The notes under the pieces: model-generated
What the model was told of the DNA's origin: nothing
The model's database searches: none
The model's input: the letters and a program-made list of their open reading frames with translations, nothing else
Position numbers and translations under genes: made by a program
Shown: one piece after another, positions 32,659 to 43,319 of the stretch
Layout of the letters: each line of letters begins with the position of its first letter
How positions within the stretch are numbered: position 1 is the first letter of the stretch
Assembly: GCA_018398585.1 (NCBI GenBank)
Contig: JAGTTD010000015.1
Coordinates: forward strand, 23,703,478 to 23,767,477
Reading direction: 5' to 3'
Length of the DNA stretch: 64,000 nt
From: Simmondsia chinensis
Lineage: Eukaryota > Streptophyta > Magnoliopsida > Caryophyllales > Simmondsiaceae

Positions 32659-34526
32659 CTAAGCACCATCCTCCTCCTCTACACATGACATTGTATTGGA
32701 CGAAGCCATTGTCCCCTTGGAGGATGTTCCGGCTTCAATTTCAATCTGCCCTTTGTTGATCATAGCCTCGATGATATCTTTAAGAACATAACATTCTTCA
32801 ATTGGATGGCTTACAATCCGGTGGTAAGGGCAATACTTGAGGTTGTCAATCTTGTCAGCTTCATCTAGACGTTTTGAATCAGGAAGAGTAATCGCTTTGG
32901 CTACAATCAACTGGTCTAAAATACCTTGCACATCGTCATTATCAAAGGGGTACTTCTTTTCCTTTCTTTCTTGAAGAGTGAGCCTCTGAACTTGCTTCCC
33001 TTTACCTTTACCATTTTTTTTGTCTACAACATTGATGGCTTGCTCAGTTGTTTTGATAAAGGTGGCCATAGACTCACACCTTTTTGCGGGCTTTTTATTT
33101 TCTCCCATCCTTTCATCAACGGTCCGGGTTTTATGAGATGCGATCTTCTATCTAGAGATTTGTCTCTCAACCTTACAAGCTTTTGTAACGAGCGCATTAA
33201 AACTTTGAGGTTGCGCAGTAAGGACATATGTAGCTACCTCTGGCTCGAGGTTGTTGGCACACATTTGAACAGCAGAGTGTTCACTCAATTTCTCGGGACA
33301 TTGGAGACTTAAGCTCCTCCATCGTGTAATGAAGTCATTTGCACTCTCATTTGGCTTTTGAACAGCATAAGCCAAATCCATTATCGACACTTTCTTCTTC
33401 GAACTCATTAACTGAGCTAGAAACGCCTTCTGCAAATCATCCCAAGTCTGGATTGACCCGGGCTGCAACTGAGTGTACCATGTGAATGCTGATCCTTTTA
33501 GGGACTGGACGAACTGCCTTATCAGTAAGGCATCACTCAAGGCTGTCTTGCCACATGCAGAATGGTAGTGGGCCAAATGTTCATGCGGTGACCCATTCAA
33601 TCCATCAAACTTTTTGAACTTCGGTTTCTGATACCCATGAGAGAACGACACTGTATCATAGTTTACGGGATATGGCTTTTGATAACCCAAGACAGGTGAG
33701 TTTATGGAAGCTTGGTATTCTTTTATTCCCTCAGCTGTCATGGCTTTAATGTTCTGTTGTGTCAACTCGGACCGCTGGCTCTGAACCTCTTCTTGTGGCT
33801 GCGGCTTTCGCGCTGACGCACTAACTTGATTGGCTACTTCTGCAAATCATCCCAAGTCTGGATTGACCCGGGCTGCAACTGAGTGTACCATGTGAATGCT
33901 GATCCTTTTAGGGACTGGACGAACTGCCTTATCAGTAAGGCATCACTCAAGGCTGTCTTGCCACATGCAGAATGGTAGTGGGCCAAATGTTCATGCGGTG
34001 ACCCATTCAATCCATCAAACTTTTTGAACTTCGGTTTCTGATACCCATGAGAGAACGACACTGTATCATAGTTTACGGGATATGGCTTTTGATAACCCAA
34101 GACAGGTGAGTTTATGGAAGCTTGGTATTCTTTTATTCCCTCAGCTGTCATGGCTTTAATGTTCTGTTGTGTCAACTCGGACCGCTGGCTCTGAACCTCT
34201 TCTTGTGGCTGCGGCTTTCGCGCTGACGCACTAACTTGATTGGCTACTTGTGCAGCGAGCGCAGCAATTTCAGCCTCCTTCTCAATGAGCTTTCGTTGCA
34301 ATTCCTGCAACTGCTCTTCTATGCTTGTAGTTCCAGTTACTAAAACTGGCATATTCTTTGACTGGTCTTGTATGTTCAAATTCTGTTGAAACTCCCTTGG
34401 AACATCCTCTTCGATGAAAAGAGAACTAATGTCTTCATATACCAAAGAGTTTGTGTCCTCCATCAGGCTGATCGGCTTCATTTGGCTTGCCGATACCGTC
34501 TCATCATAGGTCATTGCCCTTGTCAT
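32659..34526 (-). pseudogene. Tat gag, broken by a 410-bp tandem duplication
   Basis: The minus-strand frame opens at 34526. The N-terminal part has a coiled coil (IEEQLQELQRKLIEKEAEIA). The gag core starts at KFKKFDGLNGSPHEHLAHYH and continues through FVQSLKGSAFTWYTQLQPGS. This core is present twice because 33431-33840 is repeated exactly as 33841-34250; 410 is not a multiple of three, so the first copy ends in a stop at 33834 and the second copy continues alone (33765-33148). The C-terminal part (33108-32659) contains CPYHRIVSHPIEECYVLKD, a degenerate knuckle region typical of Tat gag. Confidence 0.85.
33431..34250. repeat. Exact 410-bp tandem duplication within gag
   Basis: Copies 33431-33840 and 33841-34250. 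I compared them block by block and saw no difference apart from the final base of the junction. The short word CTTC occurs at both breakpoints (33427-33430 and 33837-33840). Confidence 0.9.
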
Positions 34527-34684
34527 GGATCAAGTGATCGGGCATGTACAAGATCTTACCTCCTTCAAGGACATCACTCCTTCAGAACTTGAATTGTTAG
34601 AGCCCTTAGATGTCGTTGGCATGCTCCTCTCCCCTTTCTCGGAAGTTCAGGAAGAATACTCCTCTGATTCTGGAGTGTCATTGT

Positions 34685-35251
34685 CTACACATCGGCTGGT
34701 TCCGGGTTTGGTGGCATGGAGGCTTTAACCTTCTTCATATTTGGCTGGACATCCTCTTCAGCGTAGGAGGTAACCATGACTTGCTCGACCAGCCCCAAAA
34801 TGATTGGGATAGAGCCGATGTATATCTGATTCACAATGTTGATGACAGATTCTTCAACAGATTTCTTCCCAGTGGATTTTTGCGGGGTGACCCTTTTTGG
34901 AGTTGCTTTCACGGGCTTCGAGGCAAAGTTAGGTGCAACTTTGTGATTGGCCTTCTTGGTCTATCTCTTCATCGTCCTTCATGCATTTCATTTGGTGCTC
35001 TTTGTTTCCTTTTTTGGGATTTTTGGCTTGATCGTAGAATGCATTGAGACAGACGTCTCATCCACCTTGTTCAGCAGTTCCATGGAATTCTTCAGCGGGA
35101 TCTCAGCAGCAAGCGAATTTTGTCCCACCTTGCAAAGCACTGTGAAGTTCTTCTTCGTGCGGATAAGCCCTCTTTTGACCATGAGAGTGGCCGGGAGCTC
35201 ATTAAATGTGATTGTGACTTGTGGTGGCATTGTTCTTGCATAGCACCACAC
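34685..35251 (-). pseudogene. ORF1-like segment upstream of Tat gag
   Basis: Two open pieces in one minus-strand frame (35251-34988 and 34912-34685) are separated by stops. The first reads TMPPQVTITFNELPATLMVK, the second is Lys-rich. Position between the primer site and gag fits the extra ORF1 found in some Tat-lineage elements; no function is known to me. Confidence 0.5.
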
Positions 35252-35302
35252 TAGTAGTTAGTGGAAATTAGAGTTTAATCGTAGATGAAAAGGAGAATAG
35301 GG

Positions 35303-35321
35303 TCCCACCGGGCGTGCCAAA
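35303..35321 (-). other. Putative primer-binding site of the Tat element
   Basis: On the minus strand, TTGGCACGCCCGGTGGGAC lies a few bases inside the LTR edge at 35327, the correct position for a primer-binding site. I cannot assign the tRNA with certainty. Confidence 0.55.
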
Positions 35322-35326
35322 AATTA

Positions 35327-38300
35327 TGTTGAGCAAAAATATGGAATTTGCAAAACATGAATTTTCCTATTTACAAGGTGTACATAGGTTTTATTAATTT
35401 GGGAAATGACCCATTCAAGGTGATGTACAACCTTAATTACACCTCCCTTAGGAGAATATCCTTTGATTTCGACTGATGGTATGTTTGTGTTTTAATCAAT
35501 CGACTAGGTGACTAGACGATTAATTGGTTTAAGTTCACGAGGTTTATTTGTATTTTGAAAGGTTCAATTTGAAGGTTATTTGGGTTTAGTCTTGGCTTAG
35601 GAGTCATTTTTACTTAGGTTTGACTCAAAAGGTATTTTGGATTTAGGCTCGACTTGGAAGTCTTTTGGATTGGAGTTTTACTTGGGTTGAACTTGATTTG
35701 ATTTTGGTTTAGACTTGACTTGGGAGGCGACTTAGTTTGAAGATTAGGACATTTTTGACTTGGATGGGAAATGATTTGGATCTTCATTTGTTAGACTTAA
35801 AAGTAGTTTTGAGTTTTGGTTTGACTGAGAATTCATTTTATATGAGGGTTTGACTTGAAATTTATTTGGATTGGGGTTTGACTTTGGATTAATGTGAATT
35901 TGGGGTTGACTCATTTTTAATTTGGAGTTTGGGGTTTGACTTAAAGTTTTTTTGGACTTGAGTTTTGACTCAATACTAATTTGGATTTGGGGTTTGGCAC
36001 AGGCTTTAAAAAAAAAAAAAAAAGTGGCAGGGACGTCATTTAAATTTGGAAGACGCCTTAGGATTTGAAATTGACGTGGGGTTTACTTTGAATTTGGACT
36101 TGACGTAGGAGTCAACTTAGCTTAGGAATTTGGTTTTGAGTTTAAATTTGGTTTGGCATGGACGCTCTTTTTGTAGTTGGGTTTGGCATAAAATTGGGTT
36201 TAAATGTGACATGGAAGTCAATTTAGGTTTTAGTGTGACATGAAAGTCATTTTGAGGTTTAGGTTAATTTGAATTTGAGTTTGAGCTTGATAACAGTAAA
36301 TTTATATTTGAATACAAAATGAAATTTAATTCGGGTTTAGGTTTGACATGGGAGTCTTTTTTGAGTTTAAGTCTTGACATGGAAGTTGTTTCAAGTTTGG
36401 ACCGGACATTAGAGGTATTTTGTTTTGGATTGGACATGGAAGTCATTTGGTTTAGGTTGCCTGAGTCAAATCGATTTGAATCAACTAACTAAAACGTTGA
36501 CATAATATTAATCCCACGAGAGAAAACGAATTTAATTTTTTTTTTATTTGGGCTGCGCCTGTATTTGGTTGCCTACATACGCTTTTAAGGGATCAAGCCA
36601 TTCGTAGTTCCACTTTATGTTGGATTTAATTTAGAAGTGTTGGATCTCGTTTAGCGAATTAAAGCATATTTTGTCCAAGTCGTTTATTTTTCCTCTTTTT
36701 TTCCTTTGAACTTCGAGCTCAAGTTATTTTATGCCATTTCATACCCTGATCAAATCAAATCTTAATTTTAGGTTGTTCTTGGTCAAACCACTTGAGTCCA
36801 GCATTTCATGTTTGATATATTTAATTGTGATTGCACTCGCCATTTTATTTCGGGTTTCCTACGTACCCTTTTTGGGATCAAGTCGACGTAGTTCTAAAAA
36901 AAAATCAAACAATGTTTTAATTTTGTTTTAAACATTTTGAATTTTTTACTGCGACTTTTTATTCAAATTTTTTTGTTCCATATTTTCTTTTCCCCCTTTT
37001 GTTTAATTTTTTTTTTCTCTTTCTTTTTTTTTTTTAAATGACAGAAGAGAAAAAATAAATAAATAAATTTATTTATTATTATTTTGGAGGGAGGGGACGG
37101 GGCAGGGTCGTCCCCGTTTTCTTCTAATAAATTTTTTTTAAAAGAAAAGAAAAGTTTTATCATTATTATTTTGACGAAATTGTTGAGAAAAATTTACAGA
37201 TTCGGACGGGTTTAATTGAAACCAAACTCGACCAAAAAAAAATTCCTTTTTTTTATGGAACTTCGTCATTGATCAAAATCGATTATAAATTTCTTTAAAC
37301 ACTCCCATGTAAGAACTTTTAAATTCGTCATGAGTTAAATTTATTTCAGGCCACCCCCACGTCGGATTTTTCAATCCACCATGGGTTAAAATTTATTACC
37401 CTTTCGGGCCGCCACCACATAGGATTTTTTAATCCACCATGGGTTAAAATTTACTCCCCTTTCAGGACACCCCAACGTAGGATTTTTCAATCCATCGTGG
37501 GTTAAAAAAACTCTTTAAGATTTAGGAAAAACTTGAGAATTTTCTTTAAATCTCACCTATTTTTATTACAAACAAATAAAAATTATTTACCATTTTTTTT
37601 TTAACTTTTGTTCTCTCTCTCATGTGGGTTAAAAATTTCTTTTACTTTTTTTTTTATGACAAAACTCCTTTTTTATAACTCTCCCAATTTAAAGAGGGGT
37701 GTAGGAAATTAGTAGGATTCAAAGTTTAAAGAGGCATGAGAAAGGAAGAAAGAATCATTTGGATATTTGTAAAGAAAAATCAGTTTGCTTGAAAACTAAT
37801 TTGAAATTGAAGAGTAAAATTAAAATAGATGGATGAAATTAAAATCAAAAAATTAGAGACAAAAAGAAGAGAAATCATATACATTTATATCAAAAACTAA
37901 AGATACCAAAGGTAAAAAGAACACTTGATTGAACTCTTTTTGCTTCCTTACTTTGTATCTTCTTTCTTCTCTCTATCACACTAAATCTTTTTTGTTTTTT
38001 CTCTCTCCCGTTTAAATTTTGTTGTTTGCTTTCAATTTTTTTTTTCTTTTTCTTTTCCCTCTCTCTCTCTCTTGTTGATCCTTCTTCTTTTCCCATCTTC
38101 TTCTTCCTTCTCCTCCTCTCTCTTTCATGCTGAATCCTTTTTTTTTTTTTTTTTTTGATTTCCTCCCCTTTTTATCTTACCTCTCTTCTAGCTTTTATAA
38201 AAGAATCTCCCAAAGAAAACCACTCCTCTCCCACTACTTGCCAGTTAAGAGAAGAGGGAAATCATGACAATTTTTTTTTAAGTCCCCCAATACTTGTTTA

Positions 38301-38684
38301 TATAGAGGACCAAAGCAGTTTATATATATATAAAAGAAAAAAACTTCCCATCATGTGAAAGTACGTGTGGGTGGGGGTATATGGGTACTATTTACTTTTC
38401 TTTTTTTTTGTTTATTGTGTATATATTTTTTAAATAATAATAATAAATTAAAGTACATGGGCCAATATTTTATTGGTCTTATACTATTAAAAATACAATT
38501 TGAGCCCTTTTTTTTGTTAGTAACTTTTTAATTATATATTTTGGGCATACTTTATACTTGATGTATTTGAATTTATATGAGTCTACCTGCGACAATTTAA
38601 GCTTAACTCATCATATACAAATTTTAATGAATAATTAACTACGAGGCCTACTGTTTAAAATTTGTGAAAATTTCACGTTCAACA
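35327..38684 (-). repeat. Right LTR (5' LTR) of the Tat-type element
   Basis: Plus-strand ends TGTTGAGC and GTTCAACA. Direct repeat of 17931-21442. It is 154 bp shorter, mainly through one minisatellite unit fewer and the loss of the long TA array. Confidence 0.88.
37330..37507. repeat. Minisatellite of about 65 bp, three units, in the right Tat LTR
   Basis: Counterpart of 19920-20162 with one unit less: units carry CCACGT(C/A)GG and TTTTTCAATCCACC. Confidence 0.7.
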
Positions 38685-38756
38685 GTCTAAAGAGTGTGTT
38701 ATATTTAGTAACAAAGTTCAGAGGTGAGTTGTGTGTAATAACAAAGTTAAATGACT

Positions 38757-38885
38757 ACAACAACAACAACAACAGTAGTTCCAGTGCCACATGGGCTCCC
38801 GCACAAAGCAAGGTCCTGGGGAGGGTGGATGTACGCAGCCTTCTCCCTTCCGGGTGGAAGAGAGGTTGTTTCCGAGGACCCCATC
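38757..38885 (-). mobile_element. Au-type SINE fragment
   Basis: Read on the minus strand it has GGAAACAACCTCT near 38870, a GTACATCC block near 38830, CCCAGGACC, GAGCCCATGTGGCACTGG and a TTG-repeat tail (CAA repeats on the plus strand at 38758-38774). These are hallmarks of the plant Au SINE. The tRNA-like head is truncated. Related copies: 43102-43233 and 59956-60080. Confidence 0.7.
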
Positions 38886-38904
38886 CTAAAGATCGAGAGG
38901 GTGT

Positions 38905-39384
38905 TGTTACGTTCATGATTGAATCACAAACGTAAGCTAAGTAAAATTGAGATAGATTGAGAGTTTGAGATGAGAAAGAAGGGAGTTAAGATGAGAAATT
39001 ACAGAATTAGGGACGAGAAATAGAGAGAGTTAGATGAGATAAGAGAAATTAATCTCAAAAGAGATAGGTTGTTGATTATTTCATTCCATGATCTGAAATT
39101 ACAGCTGAAACACTACTTATAGGCAAGACAAGCCAGCTAATACAATGAATCAAGACACATCACTAATCATCTTATTAGAAGAAATATCTAGAAAACTTTA
39201 GAAACTAACTAACTAACGTTTAAACCCAAATTTGGCGCCAAAAACCAGAATCCAAGTGCAAGGACAGCTCAGTAGTAGCTCACGGTCTGCAACAGCACAA
39301 TGCAGCAGCACCAACAGAACCCAACAGCAGCCCAACTGACCCAAACGCAACCCAGCTCATGCTTAGGATTCTCAGGACATAACA
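38905..39384 (-). repeat. 3' LTR of the gag-only element
   Basis: Plus-strand ends TGTTACGTTC and GGACATAACA. Differs from the other LTR at a handful of sites and lacks the word CACCATA present near 42343. Confidence 0.92.
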
Positions 39385-39397
39385 TTCCCTTCCCCTT
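39385..39397 (-). other. Polypurine tract of the gag-only element
   Basis: The minus strand reads AAGGGGAAGGGAA next to the LTR edge. Confidence 0.75.
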
Positions 39398-39426
39398 GAG
39401 CACATTCTTGTCCTCTAGAATGGAAG

Positions 39427-41643
39427 TTAATGATCAACCATGCCTTGCAAAGTAACTCTAGATCCACGGCATTCAAATGACACAACGTGCTGGGCATAAT
39501 CGAAAGATACCGGATTAAAACCACGCATCCAATCAACTCCAAGCACCATATCGCATCCACCCAAGAGAAGGACTCTAAAATCGTGTGTGAACTGATGTTC
39601 ATGCATAGACCACTGAAAGGCTTGGCATTTGTCCTGAGTAAGGATAGAGTTTCCATCCACCACGGTCACTGCCAAGGGATTAGTCTTAATCACCTCATGT
39701 CCCACTTTCTTCTCTAATTTTGAATCAATAAAACTGTGAGTGCTTCCACTGTCTATCAAGATGACAACCGATCTCGTGCCTACTTTTCCTTTGATCCTGA
39801 TTGTCTTATGCATTCCTTGCCTAGTCAAAGCTGTCAAGGAAATCTCCATTTCATCCTCAATGAAAATTTCTTGGTCGGAATCCTCATACTCAACATCAAT
39901 CCAATCACCATCGAACTGCGAGTCAATGTCAACTCCTCTAACCGCCATAAGGAATTTAGGATTACATTTACGGCCTGTGTCATAGGTTTGACGACACTTG
40001 AAACAAAGTCTTTGAGGCCTCTTCTCAAGAGCATTTTTGTCAAAGGGACGGTGTACTTTGGTTTCATCTCCTCCTTTGTGGTGTTGTTGCGAGCTCTCAC
40101 CACGATGTCTGGGCCCCTCATTGGTTGATAGAAATGTAGCCTCAAATAGCCTCGCCTTTGCATACGCATGTGATAAAGTATTAGGACCAATTGCCTTCAC
40201 CAAATTCTTGATTTTAGGCTTTAAACCACTATTAAAACTCGAGACATAAAAGGACTCCGGAGCATGAAGAGTGACCGTCATCATTCTTGCTATGAGATTC
40301 TCAAACCTTGTCATGTACTCCTTCACGGTTGTAACTTGCGTCAACTTGTTGAAGTTATCAACTATATCACTCAGGTCATCATCACCATAGAGTTCACAAA
40401 ACTCAATCATAAACTCGGCCCAAGTAAGTGTGGAATTGCTCTTCAATAGACTATAGAGCCAAACTTCATGATCTCCTTGAAGGTAAACCGCAGCTAATTC
40501 CACCTTTTGCTCATTGGGAATGGAATAAAAGTGGAAGTAACGTTCACATCTTCTTAACCAAGAATGTGGCTACTTTCCATCAAAATTTTCAAGTTGAACT
40601 CTCGGTTGTCTAAAGCCATTGCTTCTATTACCACAAGTGACTTCATTGCTATGCTTAGGACCAAATCCAGAGACATTCTGTCCAAAAGTATGCTGCTGAA
40701 CTGAATCTGGTGGTTGAACCAAGCGTCCAGCATTTAAACAAGCAGGTTGCTTGTGAGTTGGCTCATGCGATGGATCAAAATGTCCTGAATTTTCATGATT
40801 GGTTCTGGACGGTCCTGCAGAACCTGGTGGTTGATCAGAAGTATCAGGTGGACGATCTTTCTGGCCACTTTTCATGCTCACAACTTGAATTTGCTCTTGA
40901 TCAGTAGCTTGTACTTGGGGTCTGTCATCACCTGATTGAAGATGAATTTGAGGTCCAGCATTTACATTAACAACCTGCGGTACATCTTGTAGATGAACAC
41001 CAATGTTTAGTGCTTGTGTTTGAGGCAAATCAGCGGATCTCATTATCTGACTTACAGGCAACAAACCTCCAACATTTGCACCTACATTGTGTTTTTGTAC
41101 CTGACTTTGCAACATAGCAAGACAATTGTCCACTCTATCTTCAATTCCTTGCAATTGGTTAGTCACTCGAGCATCAATCGCTTGTTTGTTTAAGTTAGCA
41201 AATCTTACTTCAAAACTCTGCAATTGATGATTCAAATGAGCATCAATCTTTCCATCCATCTCCTTTGCTTATTCATGCATTCGATCCGCCACTGCCTCCT
41301 CAATCTGTTGCTTGTGCTGATTAAATTGATCAGCCATTTTCTCTTCAAAACTTTGAGTTTGCAGGACAAATCGTTCATTAAATTTCTGGTCCTGCTGTCG
41401 CATCCTTTTGTGCAATCGTTCCTCCATAGCCTGATTCTGTTCTTGAAAACTTTTATGCAACCGATCCTCCATAGCTAACTGAGATTGCTCCAGCCGAGTG
41501 ATCATTGCCTCCAAGTGTGCGTTCAGCTGATCTTGAGTCACAAAATTTTGATTAATTGCAGCACTACCGCCAGCAACCTATGCATACGTTTGTTGCACAA
41601 CTGTTTTTGCAGCACCAGATCTAGTAGTAACTCCACTTGTCAT
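39427..41643 (-). pseudogene. gag-protease of the non-autonomous element, three in-frame stops
   Basis: A single minus-strand frame of 739 codons from the ATG at 41643, with stops at 41578-41580 (TAG), 41269-41271 (TAA) and 40570-40572 (TAG), and its end at 39427. The N-terminus is a Gln/Glu-rich coiled coil with repeats of the EERLHKRM type; gag core from VQLENFDGK across the stop to SWLRRCERYFHFYSI; then YGDDDLSDIVDNFNKL and a knuckle-like CFKCRQTYDTGRKC. The protease has the intact active site VILIDSGSTHSFID. The frame ends shortly after GCDMVLGVDWMRGF, the protease end. The gag resembles that of 9376-12873 throughout. Confidence 0.88.
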
Positions 41644-41873
41644 TGTTGAGTAGTGAATGAAATGATCGGCACTGAATGGAACCAAATCTGACTGAACTTA
41701 ATCTTGATTAGATTGTCTTAAAAACTGATCTGATTTTTTTAACAAAATCTGATCTGAACTTGATTAAGATGATCCAACCGCAACAATTGAGCTTCAATCG
41801 ATTAAACTCTGAACTGAATTAAGCACGAAATTTTTTTTTTTCTTGATTGCTCACTCGATTGGAAGCCAAACGA

Positions 41874-41886
41874 GGCTCTGATACCA
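41874..41886 (-). other. Primer-binding site, initiator tRNA-Met
   Basis: Plus strand GGCTCTGATACCA, i.e. TGGTATCAGAGCC on the coding strand, two bases inside the LTR at 41889. Confidence 0.9.
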
Positions 41887-41888
41887 AT

Positions 41889-42377
41889 TGTTACGTTCGT
41901 GATTGAATCACAAACGTAAGCTAAGTAAAATTGAGATAGATTGAGAGTTTGAGATGAGAAAGAAGGGAGTTGAGATGAGAAATTAGAGAATTAGGGACGA
42001 GAAATAGAGAGAGTTAGATGAGATAAGAGAAATTAATCTCAAAAGAGATAGGTTGTTGATTATTTCATTCCATGATCTGAAATTACAGCTGAAGCACTAC
42101 TTATAGGCAAGACAAGCCAGCTAATACAGTGAATCAAGACACATCACTAATCATCTTATTAGAAGAAATATCTAGAAAACTCTAGAAACTAACTAACTAA
42201 CATTAAACCCAAATTTGGCGCCAAAAACCAGAATCTAACAACAAGGACAGCTCAGCAGCAGCTCACGGTCTGCAACAGCACAATGCAGCAGCACCAATAG
42301 AACCCAACAGCAGCCCAACTGACCCAAACGCAACCCAGCCACCATAAGCTCATGCCTCGGATTCTCTGGAAATAACA
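41889..42377 (-). repeat. 5' LTR of the gag-only element
   Basis: Plus-strand ends TGTTACGTTC and GAAATAACA. A TATAAGTA word on the minus strand (TACTTATA at about 42098-42105) is a possible TATA box. Confidence 0.92.
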
Positions 42378-42382
42378 GGTGT

Positions 42383-42838
42383 GTTGCATTTAATTACAAG
42401 GTTCAGACGGCAATTTTGTGAAACTGAAAGTGTTGTGGGTGTATTGCATTTAATTGTAAAGTTCAGGACCTATTTTAATGCAATCGAAAGTGCAGGAGAT
42501 GTGTTGTAATTAACTTTAAAGTTCATGGGACCTTTCTATATTTTGCCCTAAATTTTATTATATTTAAATCACTTAATTGACCTAAATTGACTTTTATTTG
42601 GAGTGGGATGATAAAATATTTAAATTTTTATTTGGTGATTGATTTGTGAATTATTTACTTTTCAGTATTTCAACACTTATGGAAATAATAAAAGATCCAT
42701 GACCTTTTTTATTTATTTTCTTAGTATCTTAGATTTTGCATATATTAATGATTATGTACCCTCTCCGACAAAATCCAATGTTGAGAACATGAAAAGGCAA
42801 AATTGGTCATGACAAAAACGGCATTGTATTGCAGCTCA
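42383..42838. repeat. Degenerate repeat block of unknown element type
   Basis: Three imperfect units of about 60 bp, each with GTRTTGYATTTAATT followed by AAAGTTCA, between 42383 and 42535. Similar words occur left of the gag-only element (38700-38750), near 17197 and near 30570. This could be the terminal part of an old DNA transposon into which both LTR elements inserted. The rest to 42838 is A/T-rich without coding signal. Confidence 0.4.
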
Positions 42839-42970
42839 TGTTGGAATTTGTGTCTTGAAAAACCAAATTAGTTAGTTTTAAATATTAATTAAATAAAATT
42901 ATTTTATTTATTTATTGTTTGATTATGTTTTACTAGTCAAATATACATGTGATTATTTTTAAAATGTTTA

Positions 42971-42982
42971 ATGAGATGGACA
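42971..42982. repeat. Left 12-bp target duplication of the composite SINE
   Basis: ATGAGATGGACA, identical to 43234-43245. Confidence 0.9.
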
Positions 42983-43101
42983 GTGTCATTTATCAGGCAC
43001 TAATGTGCCGGATCCCAGGAAAACTCTGAAGTTAAGCGTGCTTGGGCGAGAGTAGTATCAGGATGGGTGACCTCCTGGGAAGTCCTCATGTTGTCAACCC
43101 T
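42983..43101 (+). rRNA. 5S rRNA-derived sequence (pseudogene, SINE head)
   Basis: About 119 bp matching plant 5S rRNA from its third base to its end. The internal promoter is almost intact: GAAGTTAAGCGTGCTTGGGC (43028-43047) through AGTAGTA to 43057, and GGATGGGTGACCTCCTGGGA (43061-43080). The 5' stem and the 3' end are diverged, and no T-run terminator follows. It is not a functional ribosomal gene in context; it would act as polymerase III promoter for the SINE. Confidence 0.85.
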
Positions 43102-43233
43102 ATAAGATTTGGGTTCCTCGGAAATAGCCTCTCGGCAGGGTTACATTCTGAAGGGGTAAGTCTGTGTACATCCACCCCCCAGACCCCGCTTAGGCAAGAG
43201 CCCTTGAGGCACTGGGTCTATTGTTGTTGTTTC
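42983..43233 (+). mobile_element. Composite SINE: 5S rRNA head fused to an Au-SINE body
   Basis: A 251-bp insertion between perfect 12-bp duplications (42971-42982 and 43234-43245). The first 119 bp are a nearly full-length 5S rRNA copy. From about 43102 follows an Au-type SINE: a degenerate B-box region GATTTGGGTTCCTCGG, GGAAATAGCCTCTCGG, a GTACATCC block, CAGACCCCGC, GGCACTGGG and a tail of TTG repeats. The empty site is visible in copy B of the host repeat, near 45371 (CATGAGATGGATGTAGTCC). The duplication and tail indicate LINE-driven retroposition of the whole composite as one RNA. Confidence 0.85.
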
Positions 43234-43271
43234 ATGAGATGGACATAGTCCAATAGGACATGTCAAGTTCG

Positions 43272-43319
43272 GTTTAAAGTGGTTAATCAGATTGAGTTTA
43301 AAGTGGTTAATCAGATTGA
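43272..43319. repeat. 24-bp tandem duplication
   Basis: GTTTAAAGTGGTTAATCAGA recurs with a period of 24 bp in copy A of the LTR-like repeat; copy B has one unit. Confidence 0.8.

Larger units (their letters stand above)
17931..38684 (-). mobile_element. Tat-type Ty3/gypsy element with very long LTRs
   Basis: A 20.75-kb unit of two direct repeats of 3512 and 3358 bp around a coding region that reads on the minus strand: ORF1-like, gag, protease, RT, RNase H, a second archaeal-type RNase H, integrase. The second RNase H before integrase and the long LTRs are marks of the Tat lineage. Flanks GACTA (17926-17930) and GTCTA (38685-38689) are a target duplication with one mismatch. It carries two later insertions: a LINE at 25020-28752 and an unresolved block at about 29690-30595. 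LTRs differ by roughly 4-5 percent where I compared them by eye, so the insertion is not recent. Confidence 0.88.
38905..42377 (-). mobile_element. Non-autonomous chromovirus-type element with gag and protease only
   Basis: A 3473-bp element with perfect 5-bp target duplication GGTGT (38900-38904 and 42378-42382). LTRs are 480 and 489 bp. On the minus strand: LTR, initiator tRNA-Met primer site, gag-protease frame, then directly the last codons of pol (LEDKNVLKGKGML in a shifted frame), polypurine tract, LTR. RT, RNase H and integrase are absent without any visible insertion, so this is a deletion derivative. Gag is clearly related to that of the chromovirus at 8930-14703. Confidence 0.92.

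Noticed and set aside
33431..34250. CRISPR-like or satellite array
   Set aside because: Only two copies of a 410-bp coding segment; it is a simple tandem duplication in gag.
42983..43101. A functional 5S rRNA gene
   Set aside because: The ends are diverged, no T-run terminator follows, there is no tandem array, and the sequence is part of a retroposed unit with target duplications.
42839..43245. Cassandra TRIM element because of its 5S sequence
   Set aside because: In Cassandra the 5S part is inside an LTR. Here the 12-bp duplications frame the 5S part plus SINE body exactly, and the same host repeat without it exists at 45230.
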